DNA from: Corythucha ciliata
Taxonomy: Eukaryota; Arthropoda; Insecta; Hemiptera; Tingidae
NCBI GenBank assembly: GCA_038030265.1
Contig: CM075939.1
Coordinates: forward strand, 55,595,253-55,659,252
DNA: 64,000 bases
Direction of reading: 5' to 3'
This document shows, in pieces, positions 9,723-22,218 of this stretch (position 1 is its first letter; the number at the start of each line of letters is the position of its first letter). The position numbers and the translations under genes are program-made. Below the pieces are notes generated by a model. The model ran no database searches, was not told the origin of the DNA, and saw only the letters and a list, made by a program, of their open reading frames with translations.

Positions 9723-12700
9723 AAATTGGCCATTGCCATTCTTCTTTTTTTACTTTTAGTCGTGTGCACGGTGCATTCTGCTACTGTATAAGCTGCACGC
9801 CACCGTGCTGTAAGCTGCTTGCGCCCAGACGCATCACACATGCGTCTATAATTATATCGGACGAAAAGTCACACGAGTGAAGACAGGCCTAAATATGTAT
9901 AGAGTGACAATGCTAACTGAAAGTCCTAATTCACTCGAGTACTAATCCCCTGCCCCCCAACCGTTTTTTTTTTTCTTCTTCTTTCTTTTTTCTTCTCGAC
10001 GACTTTCCCCTTCTCACTTGTTGATCACTTACACATTCACAGAATATTTGAAGCGCCCGCAATGGAGCATTCAACAAATCTTCGTTAGCCGTTCATATAA
10101 TTGGGCCTGTTTTTCGTGATTTACAGGTAGGTAATGGGGCCCTCAGAGCATTCACACAAAACAGAGCATTATATAGAAAATAAAATTATAGAAAATTATT
10201 ACTTCTATATACGTTTTATTCGACCGCTGTACTTTTTAAAATGAGAGCAAGTAAACTAGGTATCTCGATATTTTTGAATCCGTTCGCTCTTTAGGTAATC
10301 TTCTCAATTTCAAAGACTACACTGTTGGTTGCGAGGGGGGTGGCGGAGAAGGAGGCCGCCCAAATAAATTATAACGAAGTCCAGATATTTTCAATTGCAA
10401 GCGCGCGGAGACAGTTAATTTCTTTCGATCAATCTACATATTAATCGAAATTCTTTCTGTGAGATGACTGATGAGTCATTAAACACAAAAATGCCTCGCC
10501 TCGTTTACTATAAATTTTGTGAATCAAAGGCGCACCAATTACATTTATGTGGTTAGGGGTGGTGGGGGGTGGAAAGGGGTTCTGGCTTAATATTTCGATA
10601 TTATCAGTCGCGCCGCGTTATCAACTTCATTAGATTTAAGCTCCGGTCTCATTTCTGCATTTTTATCCGGAGGAGCGAGCATTAAAGTGCATTTATCGTT
10701 TCTTTATATCGCAAGAACTTGAAGCGATAGAGGCAGAATTCTAAAAATGTTTATTTTCGAGCGAAAAATGCTCTAATGGAAGGAAAGTTGGAGCCACGAA
10801 GACGTCTTTTTGTTTTTGTTTCATAAGAACGCTAAAAAAATACATTTTTTTAAATTGAGCAGGGAAAGTATGAGGGGATGAACTCATTCTGCATATTTTT
10901 TCAAACTCGCTCAAGGAGAGAAACAATGTTTGCCGTTTTATTATATGGGGATGCCTTCTACAAGCGTGCAACTTGATCGTAAAAACAAATAAATTTCACA
11001 ATCCTCTTGAAAAGTCTACAGGTGGGCCCATGATGGAACAAATACTTTTACGGGACGACTCGACCAGGAATAACGAGCAGAGGATGTCGACTATGTTACG
11101 TATCTCCTGTCCATAAAATCACAGTCGTTAGCCCTTCTAAGGTAACATAATGCAATGAAAACCAGACCATCCAATAAAAGGCTTTGGATATTTCGTGCGA
11201 GGCATTTCAAATGATCACAACTGTGAAATTTTAGTCAATCCAGTTCTTTCTCCTTGAAGCAGAGACAATATTTTCGAATCAGATGAAAGTTTGCAACAAA
11301 AAATTTATAAATGTTATCGCCCTTTCCCCCCTCTTACCAATCAGACACAATTCATGTCTTCTTTCAAATGAGTGTCTTACATTTTTATAACGGGTTTCTC
11401 CGAGAAACGATCTGAATTATCCGTTTTTAAAACTGAGTTATGAGATTTTTAGTCGTTGTGAGTTTCAATTGGAATAACTCGAACATGCGTGGATCGTGGG
11501 CTTCAAATTTGTCTCGTAATTTATTCTGTTTTTGTATGGCTTTCGTGAGTTACTGTTTAGAGGTTATATGATTCTCCCGACCAGAAACCGCGGGGTAATG
11601 AGAGCTGATGGACATGAGCCAGAGATAGTTTCCTCAACCACACCTCATCAGTCAAATTCTTTACATGGCTGGCCGCCCTCCACCCCCTTTTCCTTCCTTT
11701 CTACCATGTACGCGGTATCGCGATATAGCCCGGACCTCCGAGTTTCTTGATATTTTGGAGCAAGGTCTTTGTTTCTTGTGAATTTCAAGCGAACTTCCAA
11801 GAATTTTTTTCTCTCTCTCTCTCTCTCTCTCTGAACGTCTATCAGTAACATCACGGCTAAATAAGACGCACCGCATTCAATCGCATCGAGGGCACAACAG
11901 AAGAAAAGTGCCCCAAGCGAAAAATCCTCGGCCGAAACAATGCGAGCCCAAATCAGCCCCTACTAAATCACCGGGCTCCGACGGCCATTTAAATAAAGGG
12001 GGGGAGGGAGACAAAAAATAAAAAATAAATAAAACGCCGTGTTCGATTATGGTTTAGATAAAATAATGGACTTCCATCACTCTTCTCCGCCACACACTCA
12101 AAGGACAACTGAAATAGCTTTTAATGGGCCATTTTAACGGATAAATGTGATGCAAAGATTAGCGGTTTGTGAGAAGAGTCTGAGAAGCGGTCTTTTACGA
12201 TCGACTGGGAGGGAAAGACGTGTGAGAAGAAGATTATGAAAGAAAATTGACCTCTAACTTTTTAACTCAAACTACAGAGTGTTGATTGTCACTGGGTTTA
12301 ATCACTTTGGTCGTCAAAAAGAGGGGCGGATGTAGTGTTAAGATACTTAAAAACGTTGTTTTTTTGTTTTGTTTTTCTTTAATCCAAAGTGAAATCGGTA
12401 AGATTTGGTCAACTTGAGTTTAACGACGCAGTATGGTTGGCGAGGGGGTTGGAGTGGCACAATCCTGATGGTCAAAGATTCGTTGTCTCTTTCCGCGTGG
12501 CAGCTGGAAACCGATCGGGTTCTGCACGTGCCACAGGTTCTTGATATAAGTGGTAGAGTGGAGGGGGTTTCAACTGGCTCCCTTTTACGAGCCATTTTTT
12601 TTTTTTTTTTTTTTCGGCGAGAGAGCCTCTTTGGATTTATCATCTTACTCTCTCCCTCTTCCTCACAGACGCTCTTTTTTCTATCTCACTCCCTCGCCGA

Positions 12701-14635
12701 CGGTTAAAGTGGTTCATGGACTTCGTGCAATCTCGCCCTACAACTCTTCCAAAAGAGTATCCCACCGTCTGACCTTATGCTTTGGATCGTATTGAAATCG
12801 AAAGAGAACCTTCGAGGAGAAACTTTTTCACAACCAAAAATTATTAATTATGCAAGCAAAAAAGGAAATAAAAGCATGGAAAGTAAATTGTATACATCGC
12901 CATAATAAAAGTTTGGTGACTTGAATGCTCCACTTTGATGGCAAACACATGAGACAGTAGGTACAGACCTTTTGATTCGCGAAAAGTATTTATGCAACGT
13001 GATAAATGCACCACGATCACTTATCATTCTGATTCACCTACTTATCAATTTTATCGGTTGCTCATCAGGCCAGACAAATTTCAATGAAAAAGATACCGTC
13101 GAAAATAATTTCCGGCATCGATGCAGCAAGGACTCGCGTGCGTCATCGCCTTTAAAAAGAAAAGAAAAAAAAAACGGAAAAATACTACCGCCGCGCGTTG
13201 TAATGAGACCGCGTACACAGACACGATCACCGGACGGCCGACTAAATGATGGTCACGAGAAGAGGGGAAGGAAGCCTTTTTTTTTTTTTTTCTCACGGGC
13301 AGACGACGACCTTGAGGTAAAGGAAGATTGATTGCGGTCGGCTCGTCACGTTCTAGCGCGGTGAGCTTCAGCTTCCAAGAGAGAGAAGGACCCCTTATAT
13401 CCTTCTACTTCGGTCTTCAAGGGTTCAGACCACATTTTTTCCCCCCCGCTCTCTCATCGTCCTTCTTTTTTTCTTTTTAACAAAGTCTGTCACGATATAC
13501 ACAACACACCGCCGCCACGAAGAGCACAGCTCCAAGTTAGCGTCAAGGGTAATGATGGCGGTTGGCCAGTTAGGGGAGGGAAAGAGTGTAAAAACGTTCT
13601 ATGTAGTCACTTTTTTGTCTCTCTCAAAAAGGTAGATAGAAGCCAAGAATTTAAATACAAGAACTCCTTCTCTTACTCGGCCCCCTACCAATTTTCAAAA
13701 GATAGTGATCAGTCGACAGTCATAAAAGAAGTGGCAGGTGCTACTTTCATTACACCCCCGTAGAAAACATAAATAAAGGGTTCATTCCTGTAGAAGGTTT
13801 TATTTGCCCTAAAGGGCAATGAGGGGAGTGTACATTACTGCACCCTTCCACTACGGTTGCTACCTAAAAACGTGCTTATATTCATTAAAACACCCAGTTT
13901 TTGTTTTCATTTTATTTTTTTGTCTATGTCATGAGCATAAATCACTCCTTGTTCTATGAATATCCTCAAAAACAATAATTTGTATTTGATTTACGACATC
14001 TCTCAAGTTTTTTGGCTGACTATTTACATCGTGGCCCCTCCAGATTCAGAAACCACCAGCTAAGGCCTTCTTAAGTACCTAGTCATTTAAATTGACATCA
14101 TGCTTCCGATTAAGGGACCTTGACTTTTCACAACAATAAATTGTAATTGAAACTGATGAAAGTGACCTAAAACTGACCGGAAATGGTAAAATCGGGTTTC
14201 TTGTCCAAAATACTTGTAATTTCGCAGGTTACTCTACCGAGAATCAGTTAATTTGGTACAAGAGGACACAGTTCAAACAGGAGTGTGTTCACCCGGAAAA
14301 CGATTGTTTTCGCTATTCAAGGTGTAGGTACTCAAGCTTATACAAATTGTGAATTTCATGCTGTAAAAGACTGTTGAACCGTGAAACTTGACACTTTTAA
14401 GGCCCAGAAACTGTTAAATCTTGTTTCTTAACCAAAGAAACAATGGCGATTCTCATGTTTTATAGCTACGCAAACTTGATTTTCGCTCCAATACGGGCCA
14501 TTTCACCGTTGAAACTGACTATTTCTCATATAACCTTTCAATTCCACGATATTTGTAATTTTAAATAATGGAAAAAACGCGCGAGTTTGTTTTTTTGAAA
14601 GTCTCAAATCCACCAAGTTGATTGCCTGAGGTAAC
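9723..14635. other. 4.9 kb without a recognisable gene
   Basis: Mixed-composition sequence with simple repeats: pyrimidine tract around 9966-10000, (CT)11 at 11811-11832, T run at about 12596-12615, poly-purine and T runs near 13160-13295. Frames of 60-120 codons occur (for example 12405-12707 and 12972-13331) but show no domain or splice pattern that I trust. It may be intergenic or intronic. Confidence 0.4.
11811..11832. repeat. (CT)n microsatellite
   Basis: Eleven uninterrupted CT dinucleotides. Confidence 0.95.
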
Positions 14636-14639
14636 CCTG

Positions 14640-16080
14640 CAGAATTGTACCGCAGAAATACGCCAATTCACTGCTAAAACTAAAATATTGAGCTGTGGAA
14701 AAACGCTAATTCGTGGAAGAAGTTTAGGAAAAAATCTCTAATCCTAACTAACTGAACCATAATCTAACTGATAACTGAGACAAATGCCCATCCGAGGCTA
14801 TAAAATTGATAAAAACGCTAATTCGCGGTTAACATTGAAAAAAAACACCAATTCGCGGCTTCTGGCAACTTTATGGCTACGAAAAGAGCCAATTCACGGA
14901 ACGAATTGAAAAAAACAAACAAAAAGCTGATTCTCAGCTAAAATTGAGACAAAATTCAATTCTACGCTAAAATTGAGAGAAAGTGCTAATTAGTGGGTAT
15001 AACGCTGATAACTGTTAATTCATTCAAATACAAATTAAAAAAGAGCGCTAATTGGAGATGAAGTGTAGCAAAACGCGAATAAACGGATAAAGCTGAAGAA
15101 AACAACAACAAATTCACGACTAAAATTGAGAAAAAGCGCTAATTCAAAGCACAAATTTTAAAAAAATGCTAATTCACGCGAATAAATTGAGAAAAAAACT
15201 TTAATTCGCGGCTAAAATTGGCACAAATCGGAAATTGAGGGAAAATGCTAATCGGAGGCCTAAACGGAGACATACGTTACCTAACTCGCGGATAGAGTGA
15301 GATAAATGCTAATATAAAAACCTCGAGAAATGAAGGACTAGAATTGAAAATCAGTGATTAATCACCGCGACCACGAAATACCCCGAATTTGTGGCTTCTT
15401 AAGGCGTAAAATCGTTACGGTCTCATTTGCCTTTAAACTTGGGAAAAGTAAACGCACAAATTCTCAAGGCAACCAGTACGGCGCGGAGTAGGGGTATGAC
15501 AGCTACAAGGGAGAAAATGCGTAAATTCGCGGCTAAGGTTGACAAAAAAACACTCATTCGCGGCCAAAATGAATACAAACAAAATCACGGATGAATCTTG
15601 GAAATCTGCTGATTTCTCGAGGTTAAAATTGAGTAAATAATTCGCGGTTAAAATCGAAAAAAAAAGGTTAATTAACGGATCTTTTTTTGGAAAAACTTGC
15701 TGATATACGTTGCTGAAACTGGGAAAAACCGCTAATTCCCAGCTAAAATCCCGGTCTACCGAATCCGCTGGCCATACCCTAGGGTTTCTATCATCTGTGA
15801 ACTTTACACCTAATACTACGCGGGCGTTTCGGTCGATGCGCGGTTTGTCATACGCGCACCGCCGTGAACGCCCACATGAAGCTGAGTGAACCGTGTCATA
15901 GCTCGCCGCAGTCTAATAGTGGAATGGCAATGGCAATGGCAATAGTTGGATTTGGATTCGAACCCAGGCCCGCTGGTTGCGAAGCGAGTATTGTATCCAT
16001 TACACCATCGAGACGCGCTTAGATTGAGCGCTCACTCCCAGCTAAAAAGACAAAAAAAAAAACGCTAACTCGCGGATCAA
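14640..16080 (+). repeat. degenerate ~30-bp satellite array B
   Basis: Same motif and orientation as array A. Long stretches align with 2537-3790, including the shared landmarks AAGAGCCAATTCACGG, GAGAGAAAGTGCTAATT and GATTGAGCGCTCACTCCC. It is interrupted by a SINE at about 15752-16020. Confidence 0.85.
15752..16020 (-). mobile_element. tRNA-derived SINE, copy 1
   Basis: About 270 bp, minus strand. The tRNA-like head is at the right end, with A-box-like TCGATGGTGTAATGGATACA and B-box GGTTCGAATCC. A GC-rich body follows (CGGTCGATGCGCGGTTTGTC on the plus strand). It is shared with 16388-16672. The matching uninterrupted site is in array A at about 3756-3765, where CTAAAATC runs directly into the AGGATTGAGCGCTC segment, so the insertion boundaries are well supported. 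A GGCAAT triplication (15921-15939) lies within it. No poly-A tail is seen. Confidence 0.8.
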
Positions 16081-16387
16081 ATACCTAGACAGTTTTTACA
16101 ATTTGTAGGTATTTACTAATTTATTGTTTTTTTTGTTTTGTTTTTATCGACTTGGTTTTATACGGTTGAAAATGTTTGCAGTCAGCCGAACGAGGAATTC
16201 CATCAAAAAACGTCAAAATCTCCCTTATTCTCATTTATTCTTAAGTGGTGTCACAAGGCATGTTTGGCCGTGGGAGGGAGACATTTTAAAAAAGCTATGC
16301 CACTGATTCTACCTATACACGATAGAAGTGAGGTGATCCAAGACTCACCACCCTTTTTTTATTTTATTTTTTATTTTTTATTTAGGG

Positions 16388-16672
16388 TGCGGACTCGGAT
16401 CTACCGAGCCCGCTGGCGCCTAAGCTCTAGTGGCCCTTACGCCATACCCTGTGACTCCATCAGCTGTGCACTTCACACCCGTACTACGCGGGCGTTTCGG
16501 TCGATGCGCGGTTTGTCATACGCACACCGCCGTGAACGCCCACACGAAGCCGAGTGAGCCGTGTCATAGCTCGCCGCAGCCTTATAGTGTAATGGGCAAT
16601 AGCTGGATTCGAACCCAGGCCCGCTGGGTTACGAAGCGAGCATTGTATCCATTACACCATCGAGGCGCGCTA
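16388..16672 (-). mobile_element. tRNA-derived SINE, copy 2
   Basis: Second copy of the SINE at 15752-16020, same orientation, about 285 bp. The body (ACGCGGGCGTTTCGGTCGAT and onward) and the tRNA-like head match closely. The would-be anticodon arm does not pair properly, so this is a retroposon rather than a tRNA gene. A T-rich tract (16350-16385) lies just to its left. Confidence 0.8.
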
Positions 16673-18147
16673 CTCACCACCCCTTCTTCTATACGGTACA
16701 TGTTTAGGATGTTGTTGTGTGGAGCTTGGCCCTCTACATCAATGCTACGGGGATAGCCGGATCCCCCCCCCCCGGAAAGATATCTGTTTACGCTCTTGTA
16801 TGAAGGGGAAAAATGATTAGATAGATACGAGGGATTAGAGGGAGGGATAAACATAACCAAACCCAACCCAGGGTCATTGTTTATCAAAACTCTAGGCGTT
16901 TCCCCTGATGGGTAAAGCACGCCGAATTTTTCTTATCATCTTATCAGTGCTTTTATTAAGGAACCTTTAAAGACGAGTAGACGCATACGGCGCCATGTTC
17001 GTTCTTATCAGTTTCATAAGAATGGTTGGGGGTGGTTTGTTGACATCCATAAAACATCAACAAAAGGTGGATTTTACTTACTGATAATTGATATGTTCGT
17101 TCTTATCAATTATCAGCCTTGTTAAATCCACCTTTTATACGTCGGGGAAGTTTCGACTCATAATAAACCTTATCACCTTATCATCAACCCCTAGGACAGT
17201 TTGACATTATTGATACAAATCCCACGTTTTAAGGCAGTTCACTGTTTTTCACAAATTTTTTAAGTTTCTCTACGTAATAATTAGTGTCGGGAAGACCTGA
17301 TTCGCAATCGACAGGGGCTACTTGATTTTTTGAATCCGTCCGGCTTCAGATGAACATTATTTTCCTCACCTCTCTCTAGAATTCTAGATAACCAAAATGT
17401 CTTTTCACTCCGGCGCAGCTCACGGTAAAAACACTTCGTGTAGTCAAATTGAATCGTTTATTTATGAGTTGATTATAATAAATTATGCTTTTGAAGTCAT
17501 AACAGACGTGTTCGACACATTTACACCCTCCAGAGATCACCGTCAAAAGCACACGAATGTCGGGTTTGGTTTCTTCCGGGATTAGTCGAAATTGATGACT
17601 TTCGGGTGACAAGAAACTCGAGACACAGGGTACGGTGTACAGCACTTGTGAAACTGTGAGTATCACCATCACCCATGAAAACTTATTTTCTGGCCGTTGA
17701 GCTCACTACACTGTGTGTGTTTTTTTAAAGTTTTTAGTGGGATTCAGTGTTCGGCGTTTCAGAAACGACTGCCCTTTCTTCTTTGACATATTCGTATTCA
17801 ATTCAGCCGCTACAGTTTTTCTGCGATGACTGCAATCTACAACGATCATCGTAGAACAATATCAACATGGTTTTTTTAAAGCTGGCTTCTCCTTTGTGAG
17901 CCTTTACTTCGCCGGGCACCAAGTTCACGAGCCATTTTTCTTATCTCCGAAAAAATAAACAAATAAAAAGGCGAGGGACTATTCACTTTAACCAACACAA
18001 AAAATATCTAAACGAAACGGCAGAAGTTGGAGACTAGACTCCTCCTTACTTCTTCTAAACATTGAATGGGGGTGAGGTGGGTTCTAACCTTCTTATTTGT
18101 TATGAGTCGAATTACCTTTGAAAAATCGAACCTCGCTTCCCCATCGT
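16673..18147. other. no gene recognised; hairpin and inverted-repeat arm
   Basis: Holds a C run (about 16765), an arm at 16957-17014 that recurs inverted at 22953-23010, and an imperfect hairpin at about 17066-17137 whose arms are AAAAGGTGGATTTT...TGATAATTGATA and its complement. Several CTTATCA motifs are spread through 16930-17190. No credible coding sequence. Confidence 0.5.
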
Positions 18148-18291
18148 ATAGGAGGCGAGCAGCGACGCCAGCGCCCTGCCCGTCAAACTAAAGTTAGTGA
18201 GATTAACAGTAAACAATCAGTCTTGATTACAAGGGAGCAAGCGACGCGGTTCTTCATTTTTTCACATTTTTTCAATTTTTTTCTTGCGATA

Positions 18292-19927
18292 ATGTTAAGA
18301 ATAGAAAGCATTTGTGAAGTGTGCGATTGTACTCCGAAATCTAGAAATTTCCGAGAAGCTGAGGAACTTATAGCGGCTGGCCACGTCCTCCTCACGGGGA
18401 AATTGCCAGGGGATGGCCAATCCGCACTCCGTCTCGCCTGCATCGTGAGGAGCTCTTCGTCACCTGACAAGAGCTACCAGGTAGAAGGTGTTGAAGCGAG
18501 CCAGCCCGAAGGCTTGAAAATCAGCTCGCTAAAGGGCAATTGTAAGGCAGGCAGTTCGGGTGCCTGCAAGCACGTCGTTGCTGCCTTGATGTCAGTCAGC
18601 CGGTATGTTTTATTTTTTATAATTTCGTGTTGTGCTTTGAGACATCTTCTTGTACTACAAGTAGCATTCATTGTAGGTTGCCAAGTATTGACGACCTCGA
18701 GGAAATTTCGGCCACTGATTTGACTTGCTCCTGGTTGAAGGAGAGTAAAAAAAATTATAAAGCAGTACCGGCCCATTCCTTTCCGGAGATGAGAGTTGAT
18801 ATTGTTCCCTCATTCGAGGGAAAACGTGCACCAAAGTTGTACGAGTTGCTGCCGAATTCGGCACTCGCAAAACATCAAAAAGGTGAATGGTAACTTTACC
18901 TAACCATGACTCATGAGCGGTTAGTTGATGGAAGATTTTATTTCAGGCCGTCGATCTCTCCCCAAAGAAGATCGTTTAAGATCCCTGTGTGCTTGGGTCA
19001 ACGACAACGCGCTGTGGGGGAATGACGATACTGTTCAGGTGAAAACTTGCTGTATCTCAATCTGAAATCAATGGAGGGTACGGATACCTTACAGATTTGT
19101 TTGACCACCCTGTTGTCCCACGACGCATGGCAACGTGAGAGAAAACGGAGGATAACTGGTGAGTCCTTGCCTCTACTGAACGTGGATTGCTTACTCACTT
19201 TTAATTGAACTCATTTCAGCTAGCAGATGTTACTCCCTTTTGACATATTCTCGAGGGAAAGGAGCGACCGGTGATGCAGATTGGGAGCGTAAGGCACTGG
19301 AGTTTACGTCGCCCCCAAGTCTTGACCTGCCGGCGTTAAATTACGGGTTAGCTGCCGAAAGTCTTGCTCGCAAAGCGTACGAAAGAAGGCATGCGGACGA
19401 AGAGATGGTGGCATGTGGCCTCATTGTTCCCCACAACGCGCCGTGGTTTGGCTGTAGTCCGGATGGAGTTGTTTTTATTGATGGCAGTCCGTCACACGTT
19501 ATTGAGATAAAGTGCCCTGTTGCCGGAAAGAATTTGGGTCTACAGGAGTTATTGTCGACAATAACAGATGGAAAACTTTACCCAAATCGGTAAAACGTGA
19601 CTCATGTGATATCATTGCTCTTCGTCATAAATGTACTTGGTGTTAAATAAGTTATTTCATAATTGCAGGTTCTTGGATAAAAACGTGGACACGTACGAGC
19701 TACGCAAGAAACACCACTATTACGGTCAAATACAATTTACATTGGCCATCACGAATTTAACTCGAGCGGTTTTCATTGTTTATTCCTCGCGGGATGATGA
19801 CATTTTTGAGGTGGAAGTTGCGAGGGATGATGAATTCATTATTGAATTAAGCACCGTTCTTGGCACGACGTATTTTTCAAAATTATTGCCTTTCTTTTGT
19901 GGGTGTGGAAAACGTCCTAATAAATGA
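18292..19927 (+). CDS. SWIM-like zinc motif plus YqaJ exonuclease protein of the transposon
   Basis: Six exons inferred by GT-AG and phase: 18292-18602, 18677-18882, 18947-19038, 19095-19158, 19220-19589, 19669-19927; 433 aa, no internal stop. The ATG at 18292 begins MLRIESICEVCDC. Residues 82-94 form a SWIM-like motif (GNCKAGSSGACKH) in which the expected first Cys is Gly; the relative at 33.6 kb keeps that Cys. A YqaJ/lambda-exonuclease fold spans about 226-433: Glu271 and Arg275 in AAESLARKAY, the SPDG Asp306, Glu320-x-Lys322 in EIKCP, then HHYYGQIQ. This family resects DNA ends 5' to 3'; here it may process donor or target ends with the transposase, which is inference. Its promoter is presumably in or next to the left terminal repeat. 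Confidence 0.88.
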
Positions 19928-20049
19928 CTATTATGTACTGACTTTACTACTTTGAATTACTAACTTAATACATTGAATACTATTTTAATTTTACATACTA
20001 CATAATACATACTACATAATCAAGTAAAAAAAACAAAAACTAAACGTTC

Positions 20050-22218
20050 TCAATAAATCAAGAATTTATCATCAGTTAGCACAGGGGTAGTTACATTAAC
20101 TAAGCTACATACGATTCTGATAATTTTGTTTATGTTTCGAATGTGAGATAATGGTATTTTGTTGCTCAACAATTTGAACATTTTTACCCTTTGGATAATT
20201 CTTTCCACGTGAACTCGAGCTTGAGCAATTTGCCTCGTTCGAACGGTTTCACTTTTGGTCAGACAGCAGCCTCCTTTTATAAAAGGTGGCTGAAATAATT
20301 TGATTCCCCGGGCGTCGAGGGTTTCCGTAATTCTGAACCCCTTATCCACCATTACGGCGTCCCCTGGTTGGAGTATATCGACAAGTCCACTTTCATTAAA
20401 AATTGCTTTATCAGAAGCACGGCCCCCGTACACATTCGAGACATATGTAATCAGCCCGGCAGGTGACATACCTATGAGAAGTTTTAAAGTATGTCTGCCT
20501 TTATAGTGGCTGAACATTCTTATACGAGAGTCTAAGGAACGAGGTTTCTCGACTTCAAATTCAGTACAGTCGAGAACTACTCGCGTGCTCTCGAAGTTCC
20601 TAAAGCAACTAGGCATATTACAATAAATTTCAGCTTGAGACGGCCAGACAATGTAATCTTTGAACGCCAAACATAGAAAGTCGATTGTCTCATTAAAATA
20701 ACGGCTTATACTATGCCTACTTTTGGACGGAAACAAAAAACTTAATTCCGAAAATCTTAGGCCTAACTTAATTACTAACATCGTAGCAACAATTTTTTCC
20801 TTGCTCGTCAACTGGGTCTTCGTCGGAAGCTGAGTATCCATGAATTCGGCTAACCCGTCTAGAAATTCAAAAGACGGAATTCCTGTCAAGGCCTTAAGCG
20901 CCTTGACCGTGGGAATTGAAATGAATTCTGCCGTTTGTGTCGCTACATCTGTGAAAACATGGGAATAGGATTACATTTCAGAAAGACACCGGCATTTAAT
21001 CATTGCATGCATCTACCGGTTTATGTGGCGGTAATAGCGTCCAGCGCTCCACTTGTAAAAGTTGAAATAGTTAATTTTAACACGCAGCTGTAAGTAGCGA
21101 CCAGCGCGAGCTGCAGAACGAAATAATACCAAAAGTGCATAAGTTACAAAACATAAATTGAATCCTGCATTCATTGCCTGCCAAATAATGCAGCATAAGT
21201 ACGGAAAAAATCAGTTGTCAATGCCAAATCAGGCATAAGCAACTGGGATTCTATCGTAGAAGACGGACCACGAGAGGTTAGGATTTTGGAATTTGTTCTC
21301 ACCCAAAGAGGTTTTGGGTGGCTGCCTTCCTTCAGCTGCCTCTAAGCAGTCAGCCGCTGGTAACACAATAACGTTAATTTTAAAATCACCGAAATCAACA
21401 AACTACATTTTTTGGAAATTTAGTAGAACCAACCTCTCAATAGCATCATAAGCGGTGATTCAACCTGGCTGAGATTTTCATCGTTGTTACTGGAAAATTC
21501 AAAACCGTCAGTCATTTTGGCACAGGAGGTTGTGCAAGACTTGGGACGCTTGGGTCGTTTTTTGAACACTTGCCCCGCTCGATTGTATAACCCGAATAAA
21601 AAGGAGTGAGAAAATGTTGTAAAAATGACCTTTTAGTGCGCTATCATAAGAGTAACACGTTACCTATGTAATTTGACCTCCGGTTCTTGGTCCATAGGCG
21701 CCACATCAAGACTCCTCAAAGAGTCAATCCTGAAATGGTGCACAGAACAAAATTACTCTAGCTTGAAACCAAAGTGAAAGAGGAGAGTTTTTACAAATTT
21801 TGGCATTGCCTCATCTGGCGTGTGCGTCTTCGGGACTTGACTGGACTCCGCGTGAAACTCGATTTCGGGAGGTTCATCGAAGGCACAGCAGTCTTTTTCA
21901 AACGGTTTTTCTCTGCAATTGGAAAGGTGTACCTACAAATCACGTTTCAAATGATGGAGAAGAAGAGCTCTTACTTCTTCCACGGACAGCAGTATAAGTC
22001 GTTTCAGGCAAGATATCCGAAGCCTTGAAATGTTTGGAGCAGACGACGGCGTACTTGGGAGTCCGTTTACCCATCCTCAACCGTACCTCCCAAAGTTTTC
22101 GCCTGTTCACTTTTGCACCTTCGGACAACACGAATTCCGTGGGACGAGGAAAGTTGTGGAGGCTAACCCCGTCTTTTGTTCCCAAAGAACAGCCATATAC
22201 ACAGCATATGACCCTCAT
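20050..22218 (-). CDS. THAP-domain DDE transposase of the transposon
   Basis: Six minus-strand exons by GT-AG and phase: 22218-21975, 21912-21795, 21729-21664, 21489-21434, 21356-21303, 20948-20050; 478 aa, open throughout. Exon 1 starts MRVICCVYGC and holds a THAP zinc finger (Cys cluster, LHNFPRP, RRKLWEVRL, VVCSKHF) that would bind the terminal repeats. Exon 2 is basic (KKTAV, RRRTR). Exon 6 is a DDE_Tnp_4-type catalytic domain: Asp306 in VVLDCTEFEVEKP, SHYKGRHTLKLLIG, Asp381 in VMVDKGF, Glu428 in ARVHVERIIQRVK. All three acidic residues are present. The small 54-bp exon 21303-21356 is in phase whether used or skipped, so it is the least certain. The C-terminal DDE block is certain. Confidence 0.87.

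Noticed and set aside
12347..13331. Possible host exons in several overlapping 80-119-codon frames
   Set aside because: No domain and no consistent splice phase, and the frames run through homopolymers.
16580..16675. Functional tRNA gene at the SINE head
   Set aside because: The anticodon arm does not pair, and the sequence is shared with a second repeat copy.
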